DNA of 64,000 nt from Herpetosiphonaceae bacterium (GTDB lineage Bacteria; Chloroflexota; Chloroflexia; Chloroflexales; Kallotenuaceae), in the NCBI GenBank assembly GCA_036374795.1, contig DASUTC010000123.1, forward strand, positions 1 to 64,000, written 5' to 3'. The notes under the pieces were generated by a model, which saw only the letters and a list, made by a program, of their open reading frames with translations, had not been told where the DNA came from and made no database searches. Position numbers and translations under genes: made by a program. Each line of letters starts with the position of its first letter. Position 1 is the first letter of the stretch. Positions 45,084 through 55,640 of this stretch are shown piece by piece.

Positions 45084-46321
45084 TAGCGCGCGGCAAAGTG
45101 GGCCTGTGCCTCCAGGTACACCGCCTCGAAGCGCGCCGCAATATGCGACCAGCGTAGCTCTTGCTCGACACGTCGCCGCGCCGCGCGCCCCAGCTCCGCA
45201 GCGAACTCCGGCTGATCCAGCAGCCGCGTGATCGCCGCAGCCAGCGCCGTGTGATCGCCCTCCGGCACCAGCAAGCCGTGTCGCTCGTGCTCGATCACTT
45301 GGGGAATGCCCGCCACGCGGCTGGCGACGATCGGACGACCGGCGCTCATCGACTCCAGAATGATGTTCGGCAGACCATCGACGTTGCCGCGATGATCATG
45401 GATCGCGGGCACCACCACCAGATCGCCCGCGTTCCAGTAGGCGTTGATCGCCTCGCGGCCAACCGGCCCCGGAAAGATCACGCTGCCGCCGATGCCAAGC
45501 TGCCGCGCCTGCTGCTCAAGCGCGTCACGCAGATCGCCGTAGCCGCCCAGCACCAGCACCGCTGTCGGATGCTGCCGCAGCACGGCGGGCATTGCGCTGA
45601 GCAGCACGCTCAAGCCTTTTTTATAGACCATCCGGCTGACCCAGACCAGCATCGGACGGTCGGACGCGGCGCCAAGCTGCTCGCGGATCTTAGCGCCTGC
45701 CGCCGCCGCTGGATAGAACTGCTCGGCGTCGATCCCATACGGGATCACTCGCATGCGCTCGGCAGGACCGCCCAGGCCCGCCAGCCGCGCCGCCAGATCG
45801 CCGGAGCACGAGGTGATGGCGTCGGCGCGCTGCGCGGCCCAGCCCGCCACCCAGGCCGTCGGCACGCTCTGCTCCGCCAGGAACACATCCGAGCCATGCA
45901 GCGAGAGCACCAGCGGCAGCCTGCGAAGCTGCGCGACAAGCGCGGCGACCGCGCCGCTCGGCAGCACCCAATGGCCGTGGATCATATCGTAGCGCTCAGC
46001 TCGCGTCAATCTGAGCAGCGACCGCAGCCCGCTTCCGAGCGCCAGCGGCGCGGCGGCAAGTGTCGCGGGCCGCACGCCGACATCGCCATGCAGCGCCGCA
46101 GAGTAGCCCCAGACCTCAAGCGCCTGCGTGGGAGCGTAGCGATAGGTATGCAGGTACACGCCGCGCTCGAACGGCTGGCGACGCAGATCGCTGCGGTGCG
46201 GCATCAGCACATGCACCTCATGCCCGCGCGCCGCGACGCTGGCCGCGATCTCCTCGATAAACGGAGCGGTCGTCTCGCCGGGCCACTTGGGATACGACGA
46301 TGTCAGCATCGCGATTTTCAT
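45083..46321 (-). CDS. Glycosyltransferase family 4
   Basis: The 412-residue GT-B enzyme shows an N-terminal MKIAMLTSSYPKWPGETTAPFI, HGHWVLPSGAVAA and SLHGSDVFLAEQ. The C-terminal nucleotide-sugar domain has VWVSRMVYKKGLSVLL, GYGDLRDALE and the EX7E-type block PNIILESMSAGRPIVASRVAGIPQVI. It transfers a sugar from a nucleotide donor to a growing surface glycan on the cytoplasmic side. The ATG at 46321 is the first codon matching the family; the frame's extension to 46660 overlaps the upstream gene. The stop codon directly precedes the IscB element. Confidence 0.93.
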   Translation of the reverse strand: MKIAMLTSSYPKWPGETTAPFIEEIAASVAARGHEVHVLMPHRSDLRRQPFERGVYLHTYRYAPTQALEVWGYSAALHGDVGVRPATLAAAPLALGSGLRSLLRLTRAERYDMIHGHWVLPSGAVAALVAQLRRLPLVLSLHGSDVFLAEQSVPTAWVAGWAAQRADAITSCSGDLAARLAGLGGPAERMRVIPYGIDAEQFYPAAAAGAKIREQLGAASDRPMLVWVSRMVYKKGLSVLLSAMPAVLRQHPTAVLVLGGYGDLRDALEQQARQLGIGGSVIFPGPVGREAINAYWNAGDLVVVPAIHDHRGNVDGLPNIILESMSAGRPIVASRVAGIPQVIEHERHGLLVPEGDHTALAAAITRLLDQPEFAAELGRAARRRVEQELRWSHIAARFEAVYLEAQAHFAAR

Positions 46322-46371
46322 ACTACCCGCGCATTCCTCATCCAGAGCCAGCATCGAACATCCACGATCGA

Positions 46372-49299
46372 CTACTTCCCCGTAGCAATCTTGTATCCCG
46401 GCGGAAAGCGGTAGATTTTGACCGCGCCGGTCGCGCCCTCGAATGTCTCCGGCACCTCGTGGACCAGTTCCCAGCCCGGCAGCGGCGAGCCGTCGACCAG
46501 TGCCTTGAGCGCGCCGCCCTGACGCTCCGGCTGCGAGGTCGACGTGCCCTTCAGCAGGAGGTAGTCGGCTCCGTAGTGCTGCGCGACGCGCAAGATCTGC
46601 TCTATGTCGCCGTTCGGGATCATCACCGCCGGTCGATCGGCGTGATAGTTGAGCTGCCACGGCACCCGCGTCATAATCACCGCGTCGCGCGGCGTGTTCT
46701 CGCGCAGCCAGTCGTACGCCTCAAGATTGGCCTGCCAGACGCGGCCCCAGTGCTTGCCGCTGCCCGGATCGAGAAACGTATCGATCGCGTTCCAGTGCGG
46801 CGCAGCCGACGCGAAGAGCGCTAGCGTGAGCAGCAGACCGCCCAGGCCAGCCAGCCGCCCCTGCCCGATCGACGCGATCCGATCGAAGAGCCAGCACGCG
46901 CCCCAGGCCGCCACCAGCGCCATCCACGGCACGAACGGCACGAAGTAGCGCGGCTCGTCGAAGGTGTGCCAGTACAGGATCAAAAACAGCGTGTACGGCA
47001 CCAGCGCCGCCGCCACCAGCCCGATCAGCGCACGCTGCCGTGGCCGCAGCACGATCAGGCCCAGCAGCATCAGCCAGGTTGCTACAACGCCGCGATTCTG
47101 CTCGTCGCCGCTTCCCAGGCCGAGCAGCTCGCCTCTGGGCGGCGCGAAAAACTTCCAGGCATCGCGCGCCTGCTCCGCGATCTTGCCCAGCGTCCGATCG
47201 TAGCCCCAGCGCAGAATCCACGAGCGATCCGGCGTGCCCGGCCCGCCAAATGCGGGATCGTAGATCTTGTAGATGTCCTCCCAAGCTTCCTTGCTGGTGC
47301 CTCGAAAGAAGAGCACCCAGGCGTCGTATGCCTCGGTCGAGAAGAACGGACGGTCAAAGACCAGCAGATTCCGCGCGAGATACGGCGATACCACCAGCAC
47401 CGTTACTGCCGTCCAGACCACCAGCGGACGCAGCCAGCACACGGCCTGTCGGAAGGGCAGCGCCATCGCCCGCCGCTGCTGCTCAAGCCGCGCCAGCGCC
47501 CACAGCCCCACCCCGACCGCGAAGATCGCCGAGCTGGGCTTTTGCAGAATCATCAGCCCGGTGAAGATGCCTGCCCACAGCCAGCGCGAGCCGAGTTTCA
47601 CGTTCCACGTTCCACGTTCCACGTTCCACGTTCCACGTTTCGAGTTTTTGGTTCTTGGTTCTTCCACCCCCCGATACACCAGCCAGAACGCCGCCATGCT
47701 CCAGACGACGAGCGCGAGATCGCTGGTGGTGTAGATCGCCAGCCGGAAGAAGAGCAGATTGGTCAGCGTCAGCACCGCGCCGATCAGCCCCACCCGCCGA
47801 TCCCAGATGCGCGCGCCGATATGGTAGATCAGAATCGTCAGCGCGATCAGCATGACGATGTTGATCAGCCGCGCGGCGAACGGGGTCGGGCCAAGCAGCG
47901 CCATCGCGGGCAGCATCAGCACCGGCTGAAGCAGCGGCCACGTCTCCTGCGGACGAGTCACGGAGCCGCCCGGCACAAGCTCGTAGAACTGCGAGACGTA
48001 ATCGACCACCCAGCCGCGACCGCGCAGCAGATTGCGCGCGACCACCGCGTTATCGGCGTAGTCGGCGTGGCCGACGAAGGGCAGCGTCGCGATCAGCCAG
48101 ACCTCGTAGCCGATCCAGACGCCCGCGATCAGCCCCAGCACCACCGCCGCCAGGCGCCCGGTCAGCAGCCGCCGCCGCAGCGCCAGCACCCAGTTCGGCA
48201 GTAAGGTGACACTCGCCAGCACGGCCAGCGCCGCGCCGCTGTAGAGCGACAGCCGCGTCAGCAGCCGCGCCACGCGATCGGAGGAGTCGTTGGTGAAAAG
48301 ATCGCCGCGCGATGAAGACGATAGGCCCGGCACTACGATCAGCGCCAGCAGATAGCTGCACGCCAGCGCTACCACCGCGATCAAGGCCCAGCTTAGCGCG
48401 TTGCTGCCGCTCAGACGCCAGCGCAGGCTGCGCACGACACCCACGAACCAGCGCCAGTTGACCACCGCCAGCAGCGCGGCCACGCCGATCAGCAGCGCGG
48501 GTAGCAGCGCCACGAGCCACACCCGCCAGATCGCCAGCGCCGTCACGCTCAGCGTCGCGATGCCCATGCCGAGGAGCAGCGCCAGCCGTCGCCGTCGTGC
48601 AACCGCTAGCCCTGGGCCAAGCGTCAGCACCGTAGCCATCGCCAGCGCGGTGATCAGCATCAGCTCGCCAAGCACCCGCCAGTCGGGCTGCGCGCCCCAG
48701 CCTCGCGCCCGCACCTCGATCGCATCCAGCCGAATGCCTTTGTCGCGCCCGTCGGCGTAGGTTGCCGTGCTGGTAAACGTCGCGGAGCTACGCAGCGTCA
48801 GCTCAAGATCGGGGCTGGATTGAGCAGCGGCGGGGATTGTGATCGAAAACGGCGCGACCGCGGCGGAGTCGGGTGTGAATGTGCCCACGGCCTGCTGCTC
48901 GACCAGCGCCGTCACCTCAGGCTGCTTGGGCTCCTCGCGCACAGTATCGGCGGGCCAGCCGCCCACCAGCAGCGTTATGTCCAGGTCGCGGCCCTGCCCA
49001 ACCCCCGGCAGGACGATCGCGCCGCGCGCCCGGCTCCAGCGACTACGTCCCGGCTGATCGAGCTGATCGACGTGCCAGCGGCCTAGCTCGATCTGTGCCC
49101 CGTCCTGCGCCTCTGAAGATTCAAGAAAGAGCCGGTCGCCAGGCTCGCCGATGGAAATGCGGGTGTGAAATGGGAATTGATAGGCCACCAGACCGGCCAG
49201 CAGCGCCCAGAGCACGGGCAGCACAAAGAGCGCACTGCCGATCTTCTGACGGCGTGCGCGCATGCGTCGAGCCTGATGTAACGACACAGCCGGTTGCAC
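46372..49299 (-). CDS. Large membrane glycosyltransferase (PMT_2/ArnT-like)
   Basis: The 975-residue product has an N-terminal helix and an outside beta-rich domain (about 40-205). Several helices and a GT39-like core (about 400-850; HADYADNAVVARNLLRGRGWVVDY in the first outer loop) follow, with a soluble tail (about 860-970). The Asp-Glu of the paralogues is not seen at the usual place, where Asp-Tyr-Ala-Asp occurs instead. Near residues 554-567 a loop RGTWNVERGTWNVK is encoded by six 7-bp repeat units, in frame. The GTG at 49299 lies 9 nt after a TATAAT box, so the mRNA may be leaderless; an ATG at 49263 is the alternative. It heads the polysaccharide cluster. Confidence 0.88.
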   Translation of the reverse strand: MQPAVSLHQARRMRARRQKIGSALFVLPVLWALLAGLVAYQFPFHTRISIGEPGDRLFLESSEAQDGAQIELGRWHVDQLDQPGRSRWSRARGAIVLPGVGQGRDLDITLLVGGWPADTVREEPKQPEVTALVEQQAVGTFTPDSAAVAPFSITIPAAAQSSPDLELTLRSSATFTSTATYADGRDKGIRLDAIEVRARGWGAQPDWRVLGELMLITALAMATVLTLGPGLAVARRRRLALLLGMGIATLSVTALAIWRVWLVALLPALLIGVAALLAVVNWRWFVGVVRSLRWRLSGSNALSWALIAVVALACSYLLALIVVPGLSSSSRGDLFTNDSSDRVARLLTRLSLYSGAALAVLASVTLLPNWVLALRRRLLTGRLAAVVLGLIAGVWIGYEVWLIATLPFVGHADYADNAVVARNLLRGRGWVVDYVSQFYELVPGGSVTRPQETWPLLQPVLMLPAMALLGPTPFAARLINIVMLIALTILIYHIGARIWDRRVGLIGAVLTLTNLLFFRLAIYTTSDLALVVWSMAAFWLVYRGVEEPRTKNSKRGTWNVERGTWNVKLGSRWLWAGIFTGLMILQKPSSAIFAVGVGLWALARLEQQRRAMALPFRQAVCWLRPLVVWTAVTVLVVSPYLARNLLVFDRPFFSTEAYDAWVLFFRGTSKEAWEDIYKIYDPAFGGPGTPDRSWILRWGYDRTLGKIAEQARDAWKFFAPPRGELLGLGSGDEQNRGVVATWLMLLGLIVLRPRQRALIGLVAAALVPYTLFLILYWHTFDEPRYFVPFVPWMALVAAWGACWLFDRIASIGQGRLAGLGGLLLTLALFASAAPHWNAIDTFLDPGSGKHWGRVWQANLEAYDWLRENTPRDAVIMTRVPWQLNYHADRPAVMIPNGDIEQILRVAQHYGADYLLLKGTSTSQPERQGGALKALVDGSPLPGWELVHEVPETFEGATGAVKIYRFPPGYKIATGK
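47591..47668. repeat. Heptad repeat, copy 13: (CACGTTC)6 in frame inside a glycosyltransferase gene
   Basis: Six units, CACGTTC five times then CACGTTT (47599-47640, 42 bp), are followed by CGAGTTTTTGGTTCTTGGTTC. 42 bp is a multiple of both 7 and 3, so two identical 7-residue units (RGTWNVE/K) are encoded. The adjoining part encodes EEPRTKN, the same peptide as at the C-terminus of the gene at 40265. Confidence 0.92.
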
Positions 49300-49308
49300 A
49301 ACGCCGCC

Positions 49309-49314
49309 ATTATA
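49309..49314 (-). promoter_or_regulatory. TATAAT box heading the polysaccharide cluster
   Basis: The minus strand reads GGGTATAAT 9 nt before the GTG at 49299. The hexamer is perfect; the -35 region is weak. It would yield an almost leaderless mRNA for the large glycosyltransferase. Confidence 0.5.
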
Positions 49315-49430
49315 CCCAAAAATTCGGAGTCGTTGATGATAGGCGGCTTATAGCCAGCAGCAACCGCGATCCGCGCGTTTAACCAAGCAAGGAACGCTCA
49401 TCAAAGCGTCCCTCGTTCGTGTGTCGTGTA

Positions 49431-49472
49431 TTCGAGTTCCGATTTTCGAGTTTTGGAACTTGAAACTTGGTT
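49431..49472. repeat. Heptad repeat, copy 14
   Basis: TTCGAGTTCCGATTTTCGAGTTTTGGAACTTGAAACTTGG lies immediately downstream of livF. An imperfect hairpin (GGAACGCT/AGCGTCCC, 49391-49412) further downstream may be the operon terminator. Confidence 0.7.
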
Positions 49473-49473
49473 G

Positions 49474-50190
49474 CTAATCCATACCGAGATACGCCTTTTG
49501 CACCACCTCGTTGCGCCGCAAGTTCACCGCCGTATCGTTGAAGACGATCTCGCCGGTTTGCAGCACATAGCCCGTGTGAGCGATCTCCAGCGCCTTGAGC
49601 GCGTTCTGCTCGACGAGCAAGATCGTCGTGCCCTGCCTGTTGATGTCCTGCACGATGCTGAAGATCTGATCGACCAGGATCGGCGCGAGGCCCATGCTCG
49701 GCTCGTCCAGCAGCAGAATACGTGGCCGCGACATTAGCGCCCTGCCGATCGCGAGCATCTGCTGCTCGCCGCCTGAGAGCGTGCCGCCCTTCTGGGTCAC
49801 GCGCTCCTTCAGGCGCGGAAACAGCTCAAAGACCCGTTGCAGATCGGACTCGAACTCGCCGTCACGGCCCGTGCGAGTGTACGCGCCCATTTCGAGATTT
49901 TCCAGCACCGTCAGCCGGGGAAAGATCCGCCGTCCTTCGGGCGCTTGCGACAGGCCAAGCTTGACGATCTCATGCGGCGGGATATTGTCGATGCGTTTGC
50001 CGTGGAGCAGCACCTGACCACGGCGCGGCGTCAGCAGCCCCGAAATCGTGCGGAGCGTCGTGGACTTGCCCGCGCCGTTCGAGCCGATCAACGTGACGAT
50101 CTCGCCCTCGTTGACGACCATTGAAATGCCTTTGAGGGCATGGATGTTCCCGTAGTAGCTGTGGACATCCTGCAATTCGAGCAGCGCCAT
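49474..50190 (-). CDS. livF: Branched-chain amino-acid ABC transporter ATPase LivF
   Basis: The 238-residue ATPase has Walker A GSNGAGKST, signature LSGGEQQMLAIGRAL, Walker B ILLLDEPSMGLAP and the switch-like VEQNALKALEIA with LivF-type Gln-Asn. The short length and YYGNIHALKGIS start separate it from LivG. It powers uptake with LivG. The ATG at 50190 lies 7 bp after the livG stop. It is the last gene of livJ-livH-livM-livG-livF. Confidence 0.95.
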   Translation of the reverse strand: MALLELQDVHSYYGNIHALKGISMVVNEGEIVTLIGSNGAGKSTTLRTISGLLTPRRGQVLLHGKRIDNIPPHEIVKLGLSQAPEGRRIFPRLTVLENLEMGAYTRTGRDGEFESDLQRVFELFPRLKERVTQKGGTLSGGEQQMLAIGRALMSRPRILLLDEPSMGLAPILVDQIFSIVQDINRQGTTILLVEQNALKALEIAHTGYVLQTGEIVFNDTAVNLRRNEVVQKAYLGMD

Positions 50191-50197
50191 GATTATC

Positions 50198-51064
50198 TCA
50201 CTTCTGGTTAGGCGTTGGATGCGGAAGCGTCGATGGCTGTGAGTCCACCGGGTGCGGCGTGTTGAGCGTGCCGTCCTGTGCCTGCTTCTCAAGCGCGGCG
50301 GCAGCGCCGGGGCCGAGATAGGCCTCGATCACACGCGGATCGCGGCGCACATCGAGCGGCGTTCCTTCCGAGATCTTTTTGCCGTAATCCAGCACCACGA
50401 TCCGCTCGGAGATCTCCATCACCAGGCTCATATCGTGCTCGATCAGCACCACGGTAATGCCGAGGTCGTCGCGCAGCCGCCGGATCAGATCGGTTGCCTC
50501 CTCAGTCTCCTGCGGGTTCATCCCCGCCGCAGGCTCGTCCAGCAGAATCAGCTTCGGATCTGAGGCCAGCGCCCGTGCAATCTCCAGACGGCGCTGCTCG
50601 CCGTACGCCAGACTACGCGACAGATCGTTGGCGCGATGCGACAGCCGCACGAAGTCCAGCAGCTTCCGCGCGCGCTGCTCCGCCTTGCGCTCCTCTTCTT
50701 TGAACGCCTGCGAGTGCAGCAAGATCTGCCAGACGCTGGTCTTGAGACGCGGGTGCATCCCGACCAGCACGTTTTCCAGCACGGTCATGTTGTTGAACAG
50801 GCGAATGTTCTGGAACGTGCGGGTGATCCCCTGCGCGGCGATCTGATCGGGCCGCAGGCCGATCAGCGATTGACCGTCGAGCGTAATCGTGCCTTCGTCG
50901 GGCTGGTAAATACCGGTGACGATGTTGAAGAACGTCGTCTTGCCCGCGCCGTTCGGTCCGATCACGCTGATGATGCTGTGCGGATCGACCTGGAGCGACA
51001 CATCGTTGACCGCCGTCAGACCGCCAAAGCGCTTCGTGATGTGCTGTGCTTCCAACAATGCCAC
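50198..51064 (-). CDS. livG: Branched-chain amino-acid ABC transporter ATPase LivG
   Basis: The 288-residue ATPase has Walker A GPNGAGKTTFFN, the LivG-typical ITRTFQNIRLF, the signature-type SLAYGEQRRLEIARAL (first residues SLAYG instead of LSGG, normal for LivG), Walker B LILLDEPAAGMNP and the H-loop IEHDMSLVM. A Pro/Gln-rich tail of about 30 residues (ALEKQAQDGTLNTPHP onward) extends beyond the usual end. The start is GTG at 51064 with an AGGAA upstream. It pairs with LivF on the LivHM channel. Confidence 0.95.
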   Translation of the reverse strand: MALLEAQHITKRFGGLTAVNDVSLQVDPHSIISVIGPNGAGKTTFFNIVTGIYQPDEGTITLDGQSLIGLRPDQIAAQGITRTFQNIRLFNNMTVLENVLVGMHPRLKTSVWQILLHSQAFKEEERKAEQRARKLLDFVRLSHRANDLSRSLAYGEQRRLEIARALASDPKLILLDEPAAGMNPQETEEATDLIRRLRDDLGITVVLIEHDMSLVMEISERIVVLDYGKKISEGTPLDVRRDPRVIEAYLGPGAAAALEKQAQDGTLNTPHPVDSQPSTLPHPTPNQK

Positions 51065-51123
51065 GGCTTATGTTCCTCGTCTACCGCATGCAGATCGGCG
51101 CATCTGCCGATCCGCACCGTCGG

Positions 51124-52491
<1,368 letters not shown>

Positions 52492-52500
52492 CGTCTCCCC

Positions 52501-53670
52501 CTACACCTTCTGCGCTACCGCCTCGCCGAGCAGGCCCGACGGACGGAAGATCAGGATACCAACCAGAATCAGAAACGCCGCCATGCTGGCATAGTCGGCG
52601 CCGCCAAAGTGCCCACGGGTAAAGAGCGACAGATACCCGGCGACGAACGCCTCCAGAAAGCCGAGCACAATCCCGCCGACCATCGCGCCGGTGATGTTGC
52701 CGATGCCGCCCAGCACGGCGGCGGTAAACGCCTTCAGGCCGTACAAAAAGCCGACGTACGGGTTGATCGTGCTGTAGCGAATGCCGAAGAGCACGCCCGC
52801 CGCGCCGCCCAGCGCACCGCCGATCAAGAAGGTCAGCGCGATGATCAGGTTGACGTTGATGCCCATCAGGCTTGCCGTAGGCCGATCCTGCGCCACGGCG
52901 CGAATCGCCTTGCCGAGCTTGGTCGCGTTGACCAGATAGTTCAGGCCGATCAGCATTACCAGCGCCGTCACGATCAGGATCAGCGACTTGCTATCGATCG
53001 TCACGTTGAGGTTGCCGCCACCGGCGCGCGCTACCTGAAAGAGCTGATAGCGCTGGTTGAGGCCCAGATCCGGGAATGCCAGGTAGAAGCGGCGCGGCCC
53101 TGCGATCAGCCGCACGAGGTCTTGCAGCACCAGCGAAACGCCGATCGCCGAGATCAGCGGCACCAGGCGCGGCGCGTTGCGCAGCGGACGATAGGCTACC
53201 CGCTCGATCGACATCGCCAGCGTTCCGCTCACGGCCATGCCCAGCAGCACCGCGATCAGCACAAAGAGCAGCGGCGGTATCGCGGCCAGCAAGCCGTTCG
53301 AGGCGAGAAACAGGGCCAGGCCACCGGCCACAAACGCCCCCACCATGAAGATTTCGCCGTGCGCAAAGTTGATAAACTCCAGCACGCCATAGACCATCGT
53401 ATAGCCCAGCGCGATGGTCGCGTAGAGAAAGCCGAGCACCAGCCCATCAACGATCACGATCGGCAGCAGCAAAAATACGCCGTTCAGCATATTCGGCTGC
53501 TCCATGACCCGGCTAAGCACCAAACCAAGCAGCACGACAATAAGGCCCAGGATAACGGCGCTGCCTACAATAAACACAAGAATTTGGCCGATCGGCGCGA
53601 ATACCTGGCGCAGTGTGTTCCAGGACGACTGTCGCGTGATCATTGGTTTCGATTGCGCTTCTACTGCCAT
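52501..53670 (-). CDS. livH: Branched-chain amino-acid ABC transporter permease LivH
   Basis: The 389-residue permease has about nine helices with the LivH blocks GLVLGFLYATIALGYTMVYG and LEFINFAHGEIFMVGA, and the coupling loop TKLGKAIRAVAQDRPTASLMG. An extra N-terminal helix (about 30-55) precedes the usual start. It is the first permease gene after livJ, separated by 144 bp that contain a hairpin; this may set a higher level of binding protein than of permease. Confidence 0.94.
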   Translation of the reverse strand: MAVEAQSKPMITRQSSWNTLRQVFAPIGQILVFIVGSAVILGLIVVLLGLVLSRVMEQPNMLNGVFLLLPIVIVDGLVLGFLYATIALGYTMVYGVLEFINFAHGEIFMVGAFVAGGLALFLASNGLLAAIPPLLFVLIAVLLGMAVSGTLAMSIERVAYRPLRNAPRLVPLISAIGVSLVLQDLVRLIAGPRRFYLAFPDLGLNQRYQLFQVARAGGGNLNVTIDSKSLILIVTALVMLIGLNYLVNATKLGKAIRAVAQDRPTASLMGINVNLIIALTFLIGGALGGAAGVLFGIRYSTINPYVGFLYGLKAFTAAVLGGIGNITGAMVGGIVLGFLEAFVAGYLSLFTRGHFGGADYASMAAFLILVGILIFRPSGLLGEAVAQKV

Positions 53671-53764
53671 ACGCCCTCAAACATCCAACGGTTGATGCCG
53701 CGCCGACGCTGCAACGAAATGGTCGACGACAAACGGTTAAATGTTCTGCTTGATTGATGATAGG

Positions 53765-53796
53765 ACAGGAGGGCGAGCTAGCGCCCGTCCTCCTGT
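53765..53796. other. Intercistronic hairpin between livJ and livH
   Basis: The lower stem ACAGGA/TCCTGT (53765-53770 with 53791-53796) and upper stem GGGCG/CGCCC (53771-53775 with 53782-53786) are joined with a 4-nt bulge. There is no T-run in the transcribed direction. It probably stabilises the livJ mRNA 3' end or partly attenuates transcription. Confidence 0.5.
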
Positions 53797-53814
53797 TTCG
53801 TACGTTGACCGTGC

Positions 53815-55179
53815 CTACTGTCCTTCTGGCGAGATGTCGATCTTGTTGATGATCTGGTTCGCCTGATCCCACTGTGCCGGATCGCCCGTCTTGACCTCGA
53901 TCACGAAGTAGGTCGCTGGGACGCGGTCGCCCTTCTCGTTGAAGGTGACGGTGCCGGTCACGCCATCGTATGGGCCGATCTCCTTCATCGCCTCCAGCAC
54001 CTGCTGGCGCGTCGGGCGGGCGTTGGCCTTCTCGGCGGCCTTGGCAATCGCCAGCACGCACAGCGCGGCGGCGTCGTAGCCCTGCGCTGCAAACGACGGC
54101 GTGGCCGCGCTGAACTTGGCCTCGTAGTCCTTGGCAAACTGCGACGCCGCGGGATACTGGCCCACCGGACCGGCGATCGTAATGAAGTTGACGCCGACTG
54201 CCGCCTCACCGGCCAGACGCGACAGCTCCGACGAGTCGAGGCCGTCGGTGCCGAGGAAGCGAGCCTCGATGCCCTTCTCGCGCATCTGCTTCAGCAGCGG
54301 GCCACCCTCGGAGTAGATGCCGCCCCAGAAGACGGCTTCGGGCTGCGCCGCCAGAATCGGGTTCAGCACCGGGTCGAAGACCGACTTCTCATCGGTGCCC
54401 TCGAAGCCAAGCACCTGAACGCCGGCCTTCTCAGCCAGCTGGCGGAAGAAGTCTGCCACGCCCTGGCCGTAGGCCGTCTTGTCGTGCAGGATATACACAT
54501 TCTTGACCTTCAGCGTCTCGAAGGCGTGCTTGGCGGCCACGGCAGGCTGCACGTCGTCGCGACCGACGACGCGATAGGCCGGATTCGCGCCGAAGTCGTC
54601 GGTGATGCGCACGTTGGTGTTGGCCGGCGAGATCATCAGCAGGCTGGCGTTCTTGTAGGTCGGAAGCGCCGCCAGCGCCACGCCTGAGTTCAAGTGACCG
54701 GCGACGCACAGGATGTCCTGGTCGGCGGCGATCTGGTTCGCGTTCGACGCGCCAATATCCTCGGTCGCCTGATCGTCGAAGGGCACGAACTGCACCTCCA
54801 TGCCCACCTTCTTCGACATCTGCTCGACGCCTAGCTCAGAGCCGTTGCGAATACCGGTGCCCAGCGCCGACTGTGGGCCGGAGAGCGGGGTCTGCGACGC
54901 GATCTTGATCGTGCCGAGATCCAGGCCCTCGACGTTGGGCAGCTCTGCCGCTGCGCCAGCCGTTGCGGTTTCTGAGGTAGATGGAGAGGCAGCCGCCGAC
55001 GCTGCGGGCGAGGCCGAGGCCATCGGTGATTCTGCGGGCGAGGCCGAGGCCATCGGTGATTCTGGGGCCGGCGAGGCGGCGCCGGTGGTTGCGGACGGGC
55101 TTGCTGTTGTCTGACCACACGCGGCCAGCAGCGATGCCATGAGGACCAGCAGCATGAGCGCTGAAGCAAAACGTTTCAT
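53815..55179 (-). CDS. livJ: Branched-chain amino-acid ABC transporter binding lipoprotein
   Basis: The 454-residue product has a signal peptide with lipobox (LLAACGQT, Cys at residue 21). A low-complexity Ala/Ser/Pro spacer of about 60 residues follows, built partly by a 30-bp tandem repeat (PMASASPAES). The periplasmic-binding-protein type I fold then starts at IKIASQTPLSGPQSALG, with GVEQM, CVAGHLNSGVA and YGQGVADFFRQLAEKAG. It captures leucine, isoleucine, valine or a related amino acid outside the membrane and delivers it to LivHM. The ATG at 55179 is chosen for the signal peptide; the frame's extension to 55296 has no good start. Confidence 0.94.
   Translation of the reverse strand: MKRFASALMLLVLMASLLAACGQTTASPSATTGAASPAPESPMASASPAESPMASASPAASAAASPSTSETATAGAAAELPNVEGLDLGTIKIASQTPLSGPQSALGTGIRNGSELGVEQMSKKVGMEVQFVPFDDQATEDIGASNANQIAADQDILCVAGHLNSGVALAALPTYKNASLLMISPANTNVRITDDFGANPAYRVVGRDDVQPAVAAKHAFETLKVKNVYILHDKTAYGQGVADFFRQLAEKAGVQVLGFEGTDEKSVFDPVLNPILAAQPEAVFWGGIYSEGGPLLKQMREKGIEARFLGTDGLDSSELSRLAGEAAVGVNFITIAGPVGQYPAASQFAKDYEAKFSAATPSFAAQGYDAAALCVLAIAKAAEKANARPTRQQVLEAMKEIGPYDGVTGTVTFNEKGDRVPATYFVIEVKTGDPAQWDQANQIINKIDISPEGQ
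55004..55063. repeat. 30-bp tandem duplication in the livJ spacer
   Basis: Two perfect 30-bp units (55004-55033 and 55034-55063) encode ESPMASASPA twice in the linker after the lipobox. Slippage here would change linker length in 10-residue steps without a frameshift. Confidence 0.9.
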
Positions 55180-55640
55180 AGGTTTCGTAGCTCCTCGTTT
55201 AACACAATCCGATATGTGAACACGGACGCTGTGGCACACGTTAGGGTACACCACACTCATTCGCACGGTTATGATCTTGCTCTTGACGTGGGACACCTCC
55301 TTTGTGACCGGATCGTAGGTGTAGAAAATACGTACGAAGGTTGGTGCGTGCTACGGCCACAGTGCTGTCCAAACTTATCGATCGACCGCTGCCGGGCGCT
55401 GGTACGGCGCTGGCTAGGCAGCTCTCTGTCCCGGCGACAAGGATGGCGCTGATTGTATTGCTGGGTTCGGTGCATCTAACCTCCACGACTCGTCTGTACG
55501 TGTGTCAGCAATTAATCGAGCGCCTTGCCCGCCAGAGCAAAGTTCGATATAGATTGGAAGATTGGAAAGAGTGTACAACGTGCCTCAAATAATTGTCAAG
55601 AAAAACAACCTGTGGCACACTGCACACAAAGAGGCTAGCT
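55180..55640. other. Divergent intergenic region between livJ and an exported-protein gene
   Basis: About 460 bp without a supported gene. On the minus strand AAAGGAGG lies 120 nt upstream of livJ, but no suitable start codon follows it. I see no convincing -10/-35 pair for livJ. The part nearest the plus-strand gene (55540-55630) is A+T-rich. Regulatory sites for livJ may be here but are not recognisable. Confidence 0.4.

Noticed and set aside
46322-46660. N-terminal extension of the GT4 gene to 46660
   Set aside because: The extra 113 residues overlap the upstream glycosyltransferase gene and are Arg/Gly/Ala-rich shadow sequence. The family start MKIAMLTSSYP is at 46321.
47599-47640. Regular repeats that might suggest a CRISPR array
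   Set aside because: The units are 7 bp and contiguous with no spacers, and lie inside a coding frame. No cas genes occur in the window.
55291-55305. Strong AAAGGAGG on the minus strand upstream of livJ as a sign of a leader peptide gene
   Set aside because: No ATG, GTG or TTG occurs at a proper distance. The nearest GTG overlaps the Shine-Dalgarno itself.
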